Source: Gnetum montanum (lineage: Eukaryota; Streptophyta; Gnetopsida; Gnetales; Gnetaceae). Taken from it: a stretch of 64,000 nucleotides of DNA. This document shows positions 11,640 to 22,929 of the stretch, one piece after another; within the stretch, counting starts at the first letter, position 1, and the number at the start of each line of letters is the position of its first letter. The translations under genes and the position numbers were made by a program. The notes beneath the pieces were generated by a model. It did no database searches. It was not told where the DNA came from and saw nothing but the letters and a program-made list of their open reading frames with translations. Location of the stretch: the NCBI GenBank assembly GCA_015680685.1, contig MNCI01014925.1:1-64000 (forward strand), given 5' to 3'.

Positions 11640-13060
11640 CCTAGGTCAGATCTTTTTATGGGAAGATTTCCAGCCTTGATTCAATCAGAGATAGCATGAG
11701 TTAGCATCACAATGAAAATTTGAGATAGCACTTGGTTTGAAGGATAATTGAATGCATTTGATGCAGAGGATGAGGGTGTTGAAGATATAGGGTGACTAGT
11801 TGGATTAGATTGTGAGGGTTTGGTAGGACTATTGGGTTGGAAAAAGAATAATTTTCTAGATTGATTGTCCAAACCTCTTGGTTGGAAAGCTGATTGTGAA
11901 TGTATAGTCCTCGTAGCATTTTGTTGCTGTGGTTGTGGAGGGATTTTGCCCTACATGGATGGAACAGGAGGTAACTAGGTTGAGGGTAGAAGGATGTGTG
12001 TAGACTGATGCAAACTATGGTATGGGTATGAGTGTTTCCCTTGAGTAGATAGTGAATGAGTTTGATGGTACTTTGGAGGATAATAGTGATGCTAAAATGA
12101 GGCATGCCTTACAAAACTTCTTAGAGAGACAAGTTGCTGAACATAGTACTTGTATAGATCTAGTTGCCTGTAAGGGTACTACTATCTTGGCTATGGAATT
12201 CCCCATGATTATGGTTGGTGCCATTATTGGTACTACTCATATGGCTGTGGCAGAGCTCCACTTCAGTAATAATCTTGTTGGTGCTAGTGGAACTACCTTG
12301 AATTGCCTTGAGGATAGGGCAATCATTTAGGTGCTTGCCTCCTTGCTAGTCATGAATTCAATGCATACACCTTAGACTTTTGTAAGTGTAACATCATAGG
12401 GAAACATCCCTTCAGATGTTCATATTGACAAATGTCACAACCAATATCATCTTTGAAGTTGACTCCACACCATATTTTAGTCATTAGAACTAGAATCCAT
12501 TTGTAGTCCACCACCATCTCTTCACTCATTACGACTATCATGCTTAGATCCCTTGCTATTGCAATGTTTGCTCGAGGCCTTGCCTTAACTATCACTTTTT
12601 CCCTAAACCTAGTGTATGAATAGTGGATCATAGAATTAGGGCCACACCTTCGTTGCCAGTAATGGAGGGTAGAGAATTTTCATGTTGGGAACCCTCAGAT
12701 CCACATTGTAATCTTCACTTAGTAGGAACAAAGGGTTACCAAAGTATTTTTCCTTCATAAACTCATGGTGCTTCTCCTGGTGTTGATCTCTCCTACATTG
12801 TTTTTCAATGGGATGGTACTAACGAGTGTCATAACCATTCACAAGGTATTCCTTGTGAAGATCTGGGATGCCCAACTTTGTAAGGGTTTGAAAGAGCATC
12901 CCTAGCATAGATAAATCAAGGGGCAATACGATGTTGCCATCCATATCAAGCCATCATAGTTGTTCATCCTAATGTAGGATGAAGGTGAAGTCTAGTGTAT
13001 ACTCATCTAGATGAGTATATACCACTTTGCACTCTTGTGGAACCAATGGTTTGACATTTT
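11640..13060 (-). pseudogene. A1 gag remnant lacking the capsid region
   Basis: The N-terminal part near 12990-12920 reads DEQLWWLDMDGNIVLPLDLS, matching DEQLRWRDLEDNIVLPLD in N1 (about 37255-37307) and a broken copy at 28325. A zinc-knuckle-like block near 12460-12350 reads CDICQYEHLKGCFP (C-x2-C-x3-H-x3-C), matching CEICQYDHPKGCCP in N1. A proline- and serine-rich tail follows. In N1 these two blocks are separated by more than 1 kb of capsid sequence (WYRFLELESIQRW and after). In A1 they are only about 0.3-0.4 kb apart and no capsid motif is seen, so the capsid part was deleted. Several stops and frame changes make it a pseudogene. Confidence 0.75.
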
Positions 13061-13200
13061 CATGGCTATGGAAAGAACACATTTTGCAACAAGTAAAATA
13101 ATTAGTGTGCTTTTATAAGAGTGATATTAACCTTGGGTTCATCCAACAATATTAATAATGTTCACTCATCCTAGATAGCACACGTTCAAACAAACAAATA

Positions 13201-13217
13201 CTCTAGCAATGATGCTA
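13201..13217 (-). promoter_or_regulatory. A1 primer-binding site, decayed
   Basis: On the minus strand the bases after the 5' LTR read tagcatcattgctagag. The standard plant tRNA-Asp site is TGGCGCCGTTGCCGGGG. Seven positions differ and all are C-to-T or G-to-A. Its place one base inside the LTR supports the call despite the divergence. Confidence 0.75.
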
Positions 13218-13218
13218 A

Positions 13219-14133
13219 TGATGAGTGGTGAAGGGTGCCCCTATGCCCAACCATAAAAATCATAGAGTGCTCACACATTATTCAGTTGAATTCTGTGGAC
13301 CTTATAGCTTCCAGTACACTAATCTTCTAAGAAGTGAACCTTTTCCTAAGGTCATTCATTGTCTTCCCGATTACACTTTTGAATCATAATGGTATGGTTA
13401 AGAGTAATTAAGGCATATAATTTTTATCCTTTTATGTTTTATGGTTTTGGTGTTTGAAGAGAGAGATAGAATAATTAAATAACTAATTTAATTTCACTAA
13501 CTAACTAACTAATCCTAACATAAGCATTTGTTCCCACTTTCCAGACATGTCTTGAAGCCACATATCCCCTGATAGGTTACCAAGCGCTATGCTACTGGGT
13601 GCACCAAGCAATAACAATGTTAGGATTACCAAACAAATACATGTTACACTCGAAGTGATTGTACTTATGTATTTAATCTCTCTATCTTATCTTGCTCAAT
13701 TTTCTTAATTACTGGAAAACATTAAATAATTAACTAAAAGCATCAAATGCATAAATAAATATCTAAACTATCTAGAATGCTGCAAGGTTTATCAAGAAGC
13801 TTGTCTTTATTGTTGTACACATTGTCGTGCTTAGGTACAACAATGCTTAAATAAAGATTCGTACACTGAATGACTCCTACTGTGAGCACTCGGGAGAAAT
13901 ATTCTAACTTTCAAATGTAAAAACTACAAGATTTTGGCTACTACTATTAATCTGATGCCCATAAACATGGTTGAGAGCTTGTGTTTATAGTTTTTTCTCT
14001 AGGGCTATGTTGATGGGGCTACTTCAATGTAGTCGAAAGGGCAACACCACATAAATGGGGCCCTCTCAATGGTGGCCTTTTGACGAGGCTGAGTCAATGG
14101 GAACCCATTGATGCAACACTTTGATGCTGATCA
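13219..14133 (-). repeat. A1 5' LTR
   Basis: About 915 bp, collinear with 2298-3188. A TATA-like CTATAAA is on the minus strand at 13984-13990. The terminal CACTCATCA is shared with the LTRs at 24388, 27280, 36143 and 41965, which shows one super-family. Confidence 0.9.
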
Positions 14134-14138
14134 GATAG
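14134..14138. repeat. Target-site duplication of A1, right copy
   Basis: gatag directly follows the LTR end at 14133 and matches 2293-2297. Confidence 0.85.
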
Positions 14139-14869
14139 GATATTATTGATATAGATATCATGAGGATGGTGCTATGTTGCAAAAGAGAAGCATGAATAGA
14201 TCGTACATACATGATGGTTGAAAGAATGTCATTCACCTTGTCCCAACTTGGAACTCCTACCATACCATCATTGAAGTAGAGAAAAGTTACTTGATCCTTA
14301 TTAGCATACTAAAAATAAAGAGAGGAAACCATCAAATTGATAAAGAGATATTAAAAGAAATAGAGATAAAGGGATATATAGTGTAACATCCCATTCTCGA
14401 ATATCATGATAAATGTTAAATATTCAAAGCATTCAACATTATGCATAAGGAAAATGACAAGGAAAATACAGAAGGAAAATAAAAGGAATGCTTTATTAAT
14501 ATGGAATAATTTATCTAGGTCATGCTCTAAGGATTCCTTGGGGTTATCTCCCTTTGGCATCTAACCCTTACAGGAAATTTAGCACTACCAACATTATTAG
14601 GCATGTAACTAGTTAGAAGGGATGGCGAGTCACCTTCATGTCTTACTTCACCTAATACCTGTTGATGCATAAATTTTGGTCATGCCAACACTGGAAAAAA
14701 CTCGTTTGAGGAGACTATAGCCTAGGGCACCTCCTGTATGGGTACGGAAACCTGGGAATAGTCTCAGCTAGAAAGAGCCATGTGACCAAGTGATAGAGAG
14801 ATAGAAAACATAGAGAGAGATAAAACATGAAAAAAAACTAAAGGAGAGAGAAACAGGAACCACCAACAA

Positions 14870-15136
14870 GATGCATGGTTGTGTCGCCACAAGAATCATG
14901 TGTAGTTGCGATCAAACATCACCAATGCCCTACGGACCACCAACTGCATAAACATCACGCACAAATCCACCGTCCACGACATGCCATTTGCTGAAATAAA
15001 AGAAGATAGAGGGAAGATCCACTGACAGGATGCATGGTTGTGTTGCCGCAAGAATCATGTGTAGTTGCGATCAAACATCACCAATGCCCTGCGGACCACC
15101 AACTGCATAAACATCATGCACAAATCCACCGTCCAC
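14870..15136. repeat. 108-bp tandem repeat running into the gap
   Basis: 14870-14977 recurs at 15029-15136 (period 159, with a spacer). The second copy stops exactly where the run of N begins, so more copies were probably collapsed there. The repeat is GC-richer than its surroundings. Confidence 0.7.
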
Positions 15137-15401
15137 NNNNNNNNNNNNNNNNNNNNNNNNNNNNNNNNNNNNNNNNNNNNNNNNNNNNNNNNNNNNNNNN
15201 NNNNNNNNNNNNNNNNNNNNNNNNNNNNNNNNNNNNNNNNNNNNNNNNNNNNNNNNNNNNNNNNNNNNNNNNNNNNNNNNNNNNNNNNNNNNNNNNNNNN
15301 NNNNNNNNNNNNNNNNNNNNNNNNNNNNNNNNNNNNNNNNNNNNNNNNNNNNNNNNNNNNNNNNNNNNNNNNNNNNNNNNNNNNNNNNNNNNNNNNNNNN
15401 N
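15137..15401. other. Assembly gap (265 N)
   Basis: No sequence. Sequence after the gap (15402-15500) is unusually GC- and CT-rich, then a T-rich tract. Apparent open frames across the gap are meaningless. Confidence 1.
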
Positions 15402-15970
15402 ACAAAGAGGAGGTTCAGTCCATGGCTTCACGGCCCTGGCCTCACTGGCCTAGGGCTTCCTAGCCTGACTTCTCCTCCTCTCCTCCCCCCAACTCCATTA
15501 CCTTGATGGCTTTTTATAGCCAATTTTAGGGTTAGGGTAACCCATCTTTTTTTTTTCTAATTTTTATTTTTTATTCTTCTTTCTTTTTTTTTATAAAAAA
15601 AAAAGGCCCCATGCCAAGCATGGGCATGTTGGTACCAACCATCAAATTGATAAAGAGATATTAAAAGAAATAGAGATAAAGAGATAGATAGTGTAACATC
15701 CCATTCTTGAATATCATGATAAATGTTAAATATTCAAAGCATTCAACATTATGCATAAGGAAAATGACAAGGAAAATATAGAAGGAAAATAAAAGGAATG
15801 CTTTATTAATATGGAATAATTTATCTAGGTCATGCTTTAAGGATTCCTTGGGGTTATCTCCCTTTGGCATCTAACCCTTATAGGCAATTTAGCACTACCA
15901 ACATTGTTAGGCATGTAACTAGCTAGAAGGGATGGCGAGTCACCTTCATGTCTTACTTCACCTAATACCT

Positions 15971-18790
15971 ATTACTAAGCTTTAATGGATTTGTAATTAT
16001 ATGCTAATATGATATCTAATGCCTAGGTATAGATACCTTAGAGAAAGTCCTTAAAGGTTACATTAAAAAACATGTTTGTTATTATAATGTTTCCTTTGAA
16101 TCTTAATTACAAGTTGCTTTTTCAAGTCTTATTACAATAATTGTACCATTTATTATGAAGAGACATTATCATTGTTATGGAATGAGACCATTTGGGAATG
16201 GGGACATGAAAATATACCTTAGTTAGGTTTCATTCATTCTTAAGCAAGTCCATGTTCATGATCTTTTTCCAACTTTAGTGTTTCTTTCATGCTTTAATAT
16301 TCCAATATTTTGATTTCTCCTTATGAAATGGATTTAAATATTTTAATGTTTTGCTGCTTATTCTACGAATAAAATATAAGTAAGAAGAATATGTGGGAAC
16401 TAAATCTTATTTTATTAATACTTACCTTCATCTATAGGTACTGATGAGAGTGAATTAAATGTCTACCCATCATCAATCATTAGTCCTAACAAGGGTCACA
16501 CAAAGTGCAAGTTATATATGGTTATCCATGTGAAGGTAGGAAAAATACTCTTTTTTCCTAATTATATTACCCAAAAATACTTTACCTTACTAATTAAAAT
16601 ATAAATTAAATAATAATAAAAATAGAAAGATCACAAATGAATGTAAGGTTAAGATACTCCTTGATCTTTAGGAACCTTGGAAATCTATGAAAGTAGTTGT
16701 AGTTTTGACATAAGGGATATATGATTGGATAACCTTATTTGGGATTTTATGACTTGATCTTGCTTCTCAACTTCTTACTTAGGAATTAACTCTAGCAGCT
16801 CAGTAATTTGGAAGAATCAGGCATTGTACGAAATATATTCTAAGGTCTCAATGAAGAATGATGTTAATCTATCTTTAGTAGTCATGGCAAGATAGTTGTT
16901 GAATTGTAGTTCTTAATGAGTATTGTTTGTCAACATCATCTATTCTTGAATTCTAGGATTTTACTTATTTATTAGAAATTCAAAGTAAGAAAAATATGCA
17001 TTGGCCAATGGAATTACATGTTGAATTGATGTGAATATCTTCTTCAAATTATATTCCTATTCTAAGGATTCTTTTACACATCTATATTTTAAGAATTGAT
17101 AAACATTACTTCTAACTTTCACCTTAAAGTTTCCATAGAGGATGAATGGTACTTGATTAAGATTAGTATGGGTTAGGAATAACTTATTCTTGAAGATTTA
17201 TTTGGTTAATCAAGTAGGCCACTTAAGCAAATCTAACATCTAGACATGTTAATTTGACAATTAAATGTGTCTTGACCATACATATATGTCTGTTTGATGA
17301 CTGTATTTCAAATACCAATGCCAAGGCTATGTGGCTTCTCTAGAATCTTGATAGCTCTTTCTTTTCCATGAATTGAAATTCTAGAATTTTGAAAATCAAA
17401 TGTTCTAATATCCATTTAAACATTTTTACTAACTTAAACATGGATTCTTTGTATAAGATCATGTAACCATCCCTATTGTGTCTTTTATATTTGGCCAATT
17501 TGTATGGCTTAAAAGAAGAACTTCCATAAGAACTTTTCTTCTTGTAAATACATCCACATTCAATTTTTCCAAATTTAATTAGAATTGGCATAGAAATTTC
17601 TATGAAAAGACTTCTTGTAGCCATAAAACATCAGTATTCAAAACTTGTAATTTTGTTAGGATGCATGGGTATCAATACTCATGTCAGTCCAAGGCCCAAA
17701 GTGGACATAGTAGATGTTATCTTTCACTGTCTAGGAATCTTGTAAGTACATTTTATGTTACAATTTTCATTCTTGTTCTTGGATTCTATCTTAGATCATT
17801 TCTCTTCATTGGTATCATATACCTTATTGGAATAAGATTATGATTCTCTATGATGTTTTGCTGCATGATCTAGTTGTAAGCTAAATTACTATACATCGTC
17901 TTGACCATTATGGTTTACCAACTAATTCTCAAAATGATTAATTTTCTAGTTTAATAATAATTAGCTATATTACCTAGACACTTAATTACCTCTTTGTTTT
18001 CTTAGAACACTGATTCTAGTAGTATAACTAATGACACATTAAGGATTACTGACCTAGGAGTATCTATCTATAGAGGCTAAGCACCTAATATTAAGATCCA
18101 AGATGGCCAAATAGGGTAGATCTATAGTATCAATAATTAAATTAATCAATCTATGTTATGGTCTCTTAAGGAATGATATAAGGTATCACCTAATTATTAG
18201 GTATCTAAATTATCAATTTGACATTAACATTAAGTTGAGAAGGCTAAAAAATATTAGAACTAGCTATTCATATCTTAAAAATGGATATTGTATACTTGGG
18301 TTATGCTAAATTGAGCTTTCGAGGGTCTTGAGGCATAGTTTTTAGAAAAAGAGTAAAAAGTAATTTTTGGAGCTCTGTGGAGTAGATCTTACTTCTCCAT
18401 TGTGTCCAAAAGGTTAAAATCTTTTGGAAATGACTCTTTGTTCATAAAAAATGAATTCTAAAATCAAAATTTATGGCTTTCAAAATTGCAAAGTTTGGCC
18501 ATGAAACTTAAGACTTCCCACAAGTTCACCTATTGTAGTACTACTCAAGGGCGAGCATGCTTAATTACAAAATTTTTATCTTAGTTGCTAGAAACCTATG
18601 AATTTAACTAGTTGTCAGTTTTTGGCTACATTTTAATATTTGAATTTTCTTACTCACATAATACATGAAATTCATATTTTTTCATCACCTAATGAATTTT
18701 TGAATTTTCATCAATTAATTATCCTTTTGAATTTTTCTCATGAACTGATGGAAAATTTTTGGATGCTGAAATCATCAAAGGAAGTAATAT
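15971..18790. other. Unrecognised AT-rich stretch
   Basis: The longest frame is 94 codons on the minus strand (17624-17340, starts MATRSLFIEI, lysine- and aromatic-rich). I do not recognise it and no neighbour supports it. No LTR ends or RNA gene was seen. Confidence 0.4.
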
Positions 18791-18799
18791 CCAATGGTG

Positions 18800-19240
18800 C
18801 TACCAGTGATTGAGGTCACCAAAATGGGTAGTATTTAAAGGTACTAACAATGTCTGCAATTGCCAAAGGAGATAATATTCAATGATGTTGATGATGTGCA
18901 TGGCCACTGAAGAAAGCAGTAGTAGTGTTGATGATATTGTAGTAGGAAGGTAGGGTGATGATGGCAAAGGTAGACAAAGTGTAAGTGATGAAGAACTTGC
19001 AATGATAGGTAATGAATAACATGCAATGATGGGTGAAAAATGCACAGTGGTAAGTGGCAAAGAGCACACAATGTTAAACAGTGGAGAGTACATAGAAGAG
19101 CAGCTTGCCAAGACAATGTGACCATCTATTTGACCATGATTTGTATAGTGGCATGGCTGGTAGTGATGTGGTGTGGTGGGGCCTTGTGGCCTTGCTATGT
19201 AATAATGTAGTAAGGTAGACACCCAGTAGTTGGGTCCTAA
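18800..19240. repeat. Low-complexity GATG/GCAATG-rich tract
   Basis: Degenerate repeats of GATGATG and GCAATGATGGGT fill 18880-19060. Three overlapping minus-strand frames stay open here only because the composition is skewed. Not a gene. Confidence 0.45.
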
Positions 19241-19384
19241 CCTTAAGGGTTAGGGAAGCCTAAACCTAATAATTTCTTTAAATTTAAATTTAAATTTATT
19301 TGTTAAAAATAGTATATATATTATTTATTATTATTATTATTAAAATTAATATTTATATATAAAAAGTAGTTCTTAAAGTAGCAA

Positions 19385-19610
19385 TTAGTGGTTTTGCCTT
19401 GATGGTTAGTGGGGCAAACCTTTTAAGACTTTGGGTTGGAAACTTGTAGGTCATGAGTTTAATTCTATATCCCCAAAATTTTGACATTAGATTTATTAAA
19501 AATATTTTTAATATTATTTGAATCGACCTTACCTAGGTGGTTGACATGGTGATTTGCTGGATGATGGATAAGAGTTTATTTGATTAATAGGAGGTTCTAG
19601 GTTATATGCC
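19385..19610 (+). repeat. Possible decayed tRNA-type SINE pieces
   Basis: Two neighbouring segments each have a box-A-like part (TTGATGGTTAGTGGGGC near 19400; GGTGGTTGACATGGTG near 19537) followed about 50 bases later by a box-B-like part (GGTCATGAGTTTAATTC near 19451; GGAGGTTCTAGGTTATATGCC near 19591). This resembles a Pol III promoter of a tRNA-derived SINE but no poly-A tail or flanking duplication is clear. Weak. Confidence 0.2.
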
Positions 19611-20359
19611 TAGGCCTAACATTTTGAATTTTTTTTAATAATTAAGCATACTAAGATTGATTAACCATACTTTAATAGAAATGAATGTGAGTTTTATAGT
19701 ATATTTTGCATGGCCATTGGATTAATAACAATAAGAAGAAAAATATTGAGTGATCTAGTACTATCATTAACGTTAGCTATCCCTTTTTTCTTGAAGTTAG
19801 GATTGTTATCATTTGTAACTTAGAGAAGGATATCAAACCAATTGATAATATGGTCTAGAAGAATGTGATAGATAAAATTGAATGTAGTTGATTGTAATGA
19901 TACATCTTCCACCCATTTAGTAATAATTGGAAATTAATAGAACTAATAAGGTTAACACCTTATTTTTAAAATGGTTATTGATCTAAGATACTTGAAGTTC
20001 TTATGATGGGATATAGATAAGTGAAGAATATCTTTGGCATGTATCATGGGACTTAACTAGGTTATGAGAATCCTTATGTATAGTAGACTACTAATAGCCT
20101 AGTGTAAAGATATGAGATACCAAAGAATGAGATTGTAAGTGAAGTGAATTTTCTTAAGAATAAGCTTAGCATTAGAAGAATCAAGACATCATACAAGTAT
20201 ACCATGAGAAGATATACAATAAAAAGCATCAAGATCAAGGATATAAAAGTGATAATTGATAAACAATACATATGTTTGACTTACGATGTGCGTATTATAA
20301 AATTTGCGTAAATTTGTAATGTAATGCATTCTTGGTGTGCAATGGCCCCATAAAATGGA

Positions 20360-20760
20360 AAAACATTGCTTGTTCTTGACTTACGATCATGTCTTTTTAG
20401 TGCATTGTCTACCCTTCTGCAACTTTCTATAAGGACAAACAGCTTAGATTACACAAGGTTACCGACTATCGCTGCATCGTTGGCTTCCCAGCCGCCCATT
20501 CCGAGTCTGGTTCTCGAGCGAAATCTGCCACTCCCTCGGTGGCTTCCATCTTTGCGACTTAAATCTCGCACAGATGCACGTTACACAGGTTGAATAGAAT
20601 AGATAATCAACAGTTGTCGACTTGTTTTTTTCTCGCTTTTTCAGATTTCGTTCCCTGTAAAACGTAGGAACACGGGTTTGAATAATGTTTGAGAATCAAA
20701 GCTGCTGCTGCTGCTTGTTTTATGTGTTAACAGTTTGGATTGGTCAACGCTGTTGAGTGA
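20360..20760 (+). other. CpG-rich island with possible exon
   Basis: In a window of about one third G+C this segment stands out, with many CpG pairs between 20460 and 20660. A plus-strand frame is open from 20366 to 20590 without an ATG. It is rich in Ser, Leu, Arg and Pro (ending LRLKSRTDARYTG). It is preceded by a possible acceptor (TTTTTAG, 20394-20400) and ends at a possible donor (ACACAG/GTTGAA, about 20588). It could be a host exon or promoter remnant. I cannot name a protein. Confidence 0.3.
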
Positions 20761-20861
20761 TAGATAATCCTCATGCTATATTAAAAAAGAATGATGAAAT
20801 TGAGTTAGGCTTTTACTCCTTCACCGTTACCCCTGAAACCCAACAGAGTTTAAACTTTGCG

Positions 20862-21011
20862 TAATTTTCCTTTTTAATGCGTAAAACATTAAAGAATGTC
20901 TTGAGAAGGAAATTTTTGTTGAGAGACATCTTGCGNCTAATTTTCCTTTTTAATGCCTAAAACATTAAAGAATGTCTTGAGAAGGAAATTTTTGTTGAGA
21001 GACATCTTGCG
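20862..21011. repeat. 74-bp duplication separated by a single N
   Basis: 20862-20935 and 20938-21011 are identical but for one base, with the N at 20936 between them. Two contig ends that overlap but were not merged would look like this, so it is probably an assembly artefact. Confidence 0.8.
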
Positions 21012-21019
21012 TTTGTTGA

Positions 21020-21760
21020 CGAAAAAGGAGCCCCTTTTTTATCCTCTCCAGAAAATTAGATTTGGATATCCTAGAGAAATAAAAACAACCAAAAAATAAA
21101 AAAATAAAAAAAATTGTTTCCTATTCAAACACCATTTCATGTATCAGTTATCTTGTAAAAAGAAGTCTAGATAACCTAAATTGCTTCAATTCTATTTAGT
21201 TTATTCCACGTGTAGTTAAAAAACTTAAAATATACTGGGACTTTTAAATTGCTTGTTCTTAACTTATGAACCACACATAAGAGTTCAATTTTAGATAATA
21301 ACTTTGATAATTTAGAAAATACCTTAATTCTTTATTAATTTACAATTTTTGCATTCAATCATAAAATATAATTTTTAATATAAGTTTGTATACATTTCTT
21401 ATATTATAGTTATATTCTCTAAATATTTGTTCTCATTTTGGGTTTCAATATATTTTTTCCTAAAAATAAAAAATAAAAGATTTTTAATGTTTTTCAGTAG
21501 ATCTAATTGTTTTAAGCAAATCTTATGTTTTTTCAATAAATCTAATGTTTCTCAAGCAAGTCTAATTTTTTCAATGGATTTAATGTTTCTTTAATGAATT
21601 TGACTTTTATTAGCAGATCCAATCTTTCTCTTTTTGATTTTTTCTCTAATGGATCTAATTTCTCTAGAATTTCCCTAAGGAGGATTCTATATTACTCCTA
21701 AATATTTTAGCCAATGTTAAAATTTTATGCTTCTTTTTTCAATGCAAAAAAGTTTTGTTG
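21020..21760. other. Unrecognised AT-rich stretch
   Basis: Repeated CAATGGATCTAATGTTTCT-like phrases occur between 21530 and 21660 (degenerate 25-35 base units). No gene seen. Confidence 0.35.
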
Positions 21761-21769
21761 ATTCTCAAA

Positions 21770-22925
21770 ATGTGAATTTACAAGATAATAAGAAAAACAT
21801 TATGAAGCTTTCTTCTAGTGATATTGATGCAACTAATACACATGATTTTGTTTTTCCTGATGATGTAGATGAGTCATTGGTTGCTGATCTTTCATCATAA
21901 TATGTGTTCATTTAAATTTTGGATTACTTACCTTGTAATTGAAGTTTCGTTTTGTAGTTAAGTGATGTGATGAAGAAACATAACATCCAAGTTCTTTATT
22001 CTAAGTATTATTTTCAATTTTCTCTACTTGTTAAGTTAGGTAATGCTTCAATGCTGCAGCATGCCTTAGATATAGGGTCTTTTATACATAAGCATGCAAT
22101 GTTGATCATTCATAAATGTGCCAATGATCTTGATGTCCAATTTGAAGAATATGCTAAAGTTCCATGCTTTGTTAAGTTATATAATCTTCTGTTGATTTTT
22201 CAAAAAGTTGAGTGAAAATTGTTAATCATATGGAGTCTATTTCTACAACTTTTGGTTTTTGTAGATGTTTTTTCTATAATTAAAATCAACCTTCTAAATC
22301 ATAAAAAGGATTTGGTATTACAAGTAGGAGGATAGACTTATATTCAGCCAATTACATATTATAATCTTTCTAATTCTTGCAACTTTTACTATTATGAAGG
22401 ATATTTTTTTAATGCTTGTCCTTTTCTACTTAAGCAAAAATATTTTGAAGAAAAAAATGTGTTGAAGTTGAAGATAGAGAAAAAAAATATGAAGTTGAAG
22501 ATATGAAAAATCAAATTAATGTTAATGATTAGAATGATCAAATGGCATTAAAGAATCTAAAAAAGACAGAAACTCCTGTGTATATTTTGACTGATATTAG
22601 AGATAGTATTAAGCAGACCAAACAGATAGCTCATAAGACAAATTTATCCTAGTCTAACAAAAATAATATTAACTTGATGATTAAGACTAATATTGACAAA
22701 AATTTTATACTTGATGGTAAAGATTTTCAATATAAGATTTATAACAAGCAATGAGGTAAAAATCTTCTACAAGTGGTACAACTTTTATAGGAAGACATAC
22801 CTTATTATTAGATTGAAGGTTGTTTTCCTTTAGAATGGGGGCCAAAGGAATATGGAGATCCTTACAAGTTTCATGCTATTACAACAATCACCAAAGAACT
22901 ACATGGCTCTAATTCATTTGTGAGT
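21770..22925 (+). pseudogene. LINE-like ORF1 (DUF4283/zinc-knuckle type) remnant
   Basis: The frame at 21967-22215 ends with ARALDIGS-like and CFVKLYNLLLIFQKVE wording, which resembles the V-x-L-x-x-L-P-x-x-x-W box of plant LINE ORF1 proteins. After a frameshift the text reads INLLNHKKDLVLQVGG, then YIQPITYYNLSNSC and a degenerate knuckle C-N-F-Y-(4)-Y-(4)-C near 22376-22424. In that knuckle the second Cys and the His both became Tyr by transitions. A lysine-rich tail follows. No endonuclease or RT follows before 22930, so it is truncated. It would be an RNA-binding protein in a live element. Identification rests on the knuckle and the preceding QVGG.xYIQPI box. Confidence 0.45.
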
Positions 22926-22929
22926 TGTG

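Larger units (their letters stand above)
2298..14133 (-). mobile_element. A1: Athila-like Ty3/gypsy LTR retrotransposon
   Basis: Two directly repeated LTRs of about 0.9 kb (2298-3188 and 13219-14133) start TGATGAG and end ATCA on the plus strand. They are flanked by a perfect 5-bp duplication, gatag, at 2293-2297 and 14134-14138. Reading the minus strand from 13218 down gives: a tRNA-Asp-type primer site, a gag remnant, protease, RT, RNase H, integrase, a polypurine-like tract, a long non-coding part, a third ORF and a polypurine tract at the 3' LTR. RT, RNase H and integrase wording is closest to the Athila group as I remember it, and Athila is known for a tRNA-Asp primer and an extra ORF after pol. 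Every gene has stops and frameshifts, so the copy is dead. The order and the duplication show it inserted as one unit. Confidence 0.9.
14327..15970. repeat. 334-bp direct repeats around a 1-kb spacer
   Basis: 14327-14660 and 15637-15970 are nearly identical, both 334 bp, offset by exactly 1310 at each end. They begin AACCATCAAATTG and end CCTAATACCT, so they lack TG...CA ends. No target duplication or primer site was found. Each copy carries a 69-codon minus-strand frame (14560-14351, 15870-15661) with the same start and stop, hydrophobic in the middle; this is probably chance. A tandem duplication with a 1310-bp unit, or a small terminal-repeat element, would both explain it. Confidence 0.7.

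Noticed and set aside
15034-15463. Four open frames across 15034-15463 on both strands
   Set aside because: They are open only because the stretch is a run of N.
18800-19222. 140-codon minus-strand frame with two shadows
   Set aside because: Three frames are open at once over a low-complexity GATG-rich tract, so there is no coding signal.
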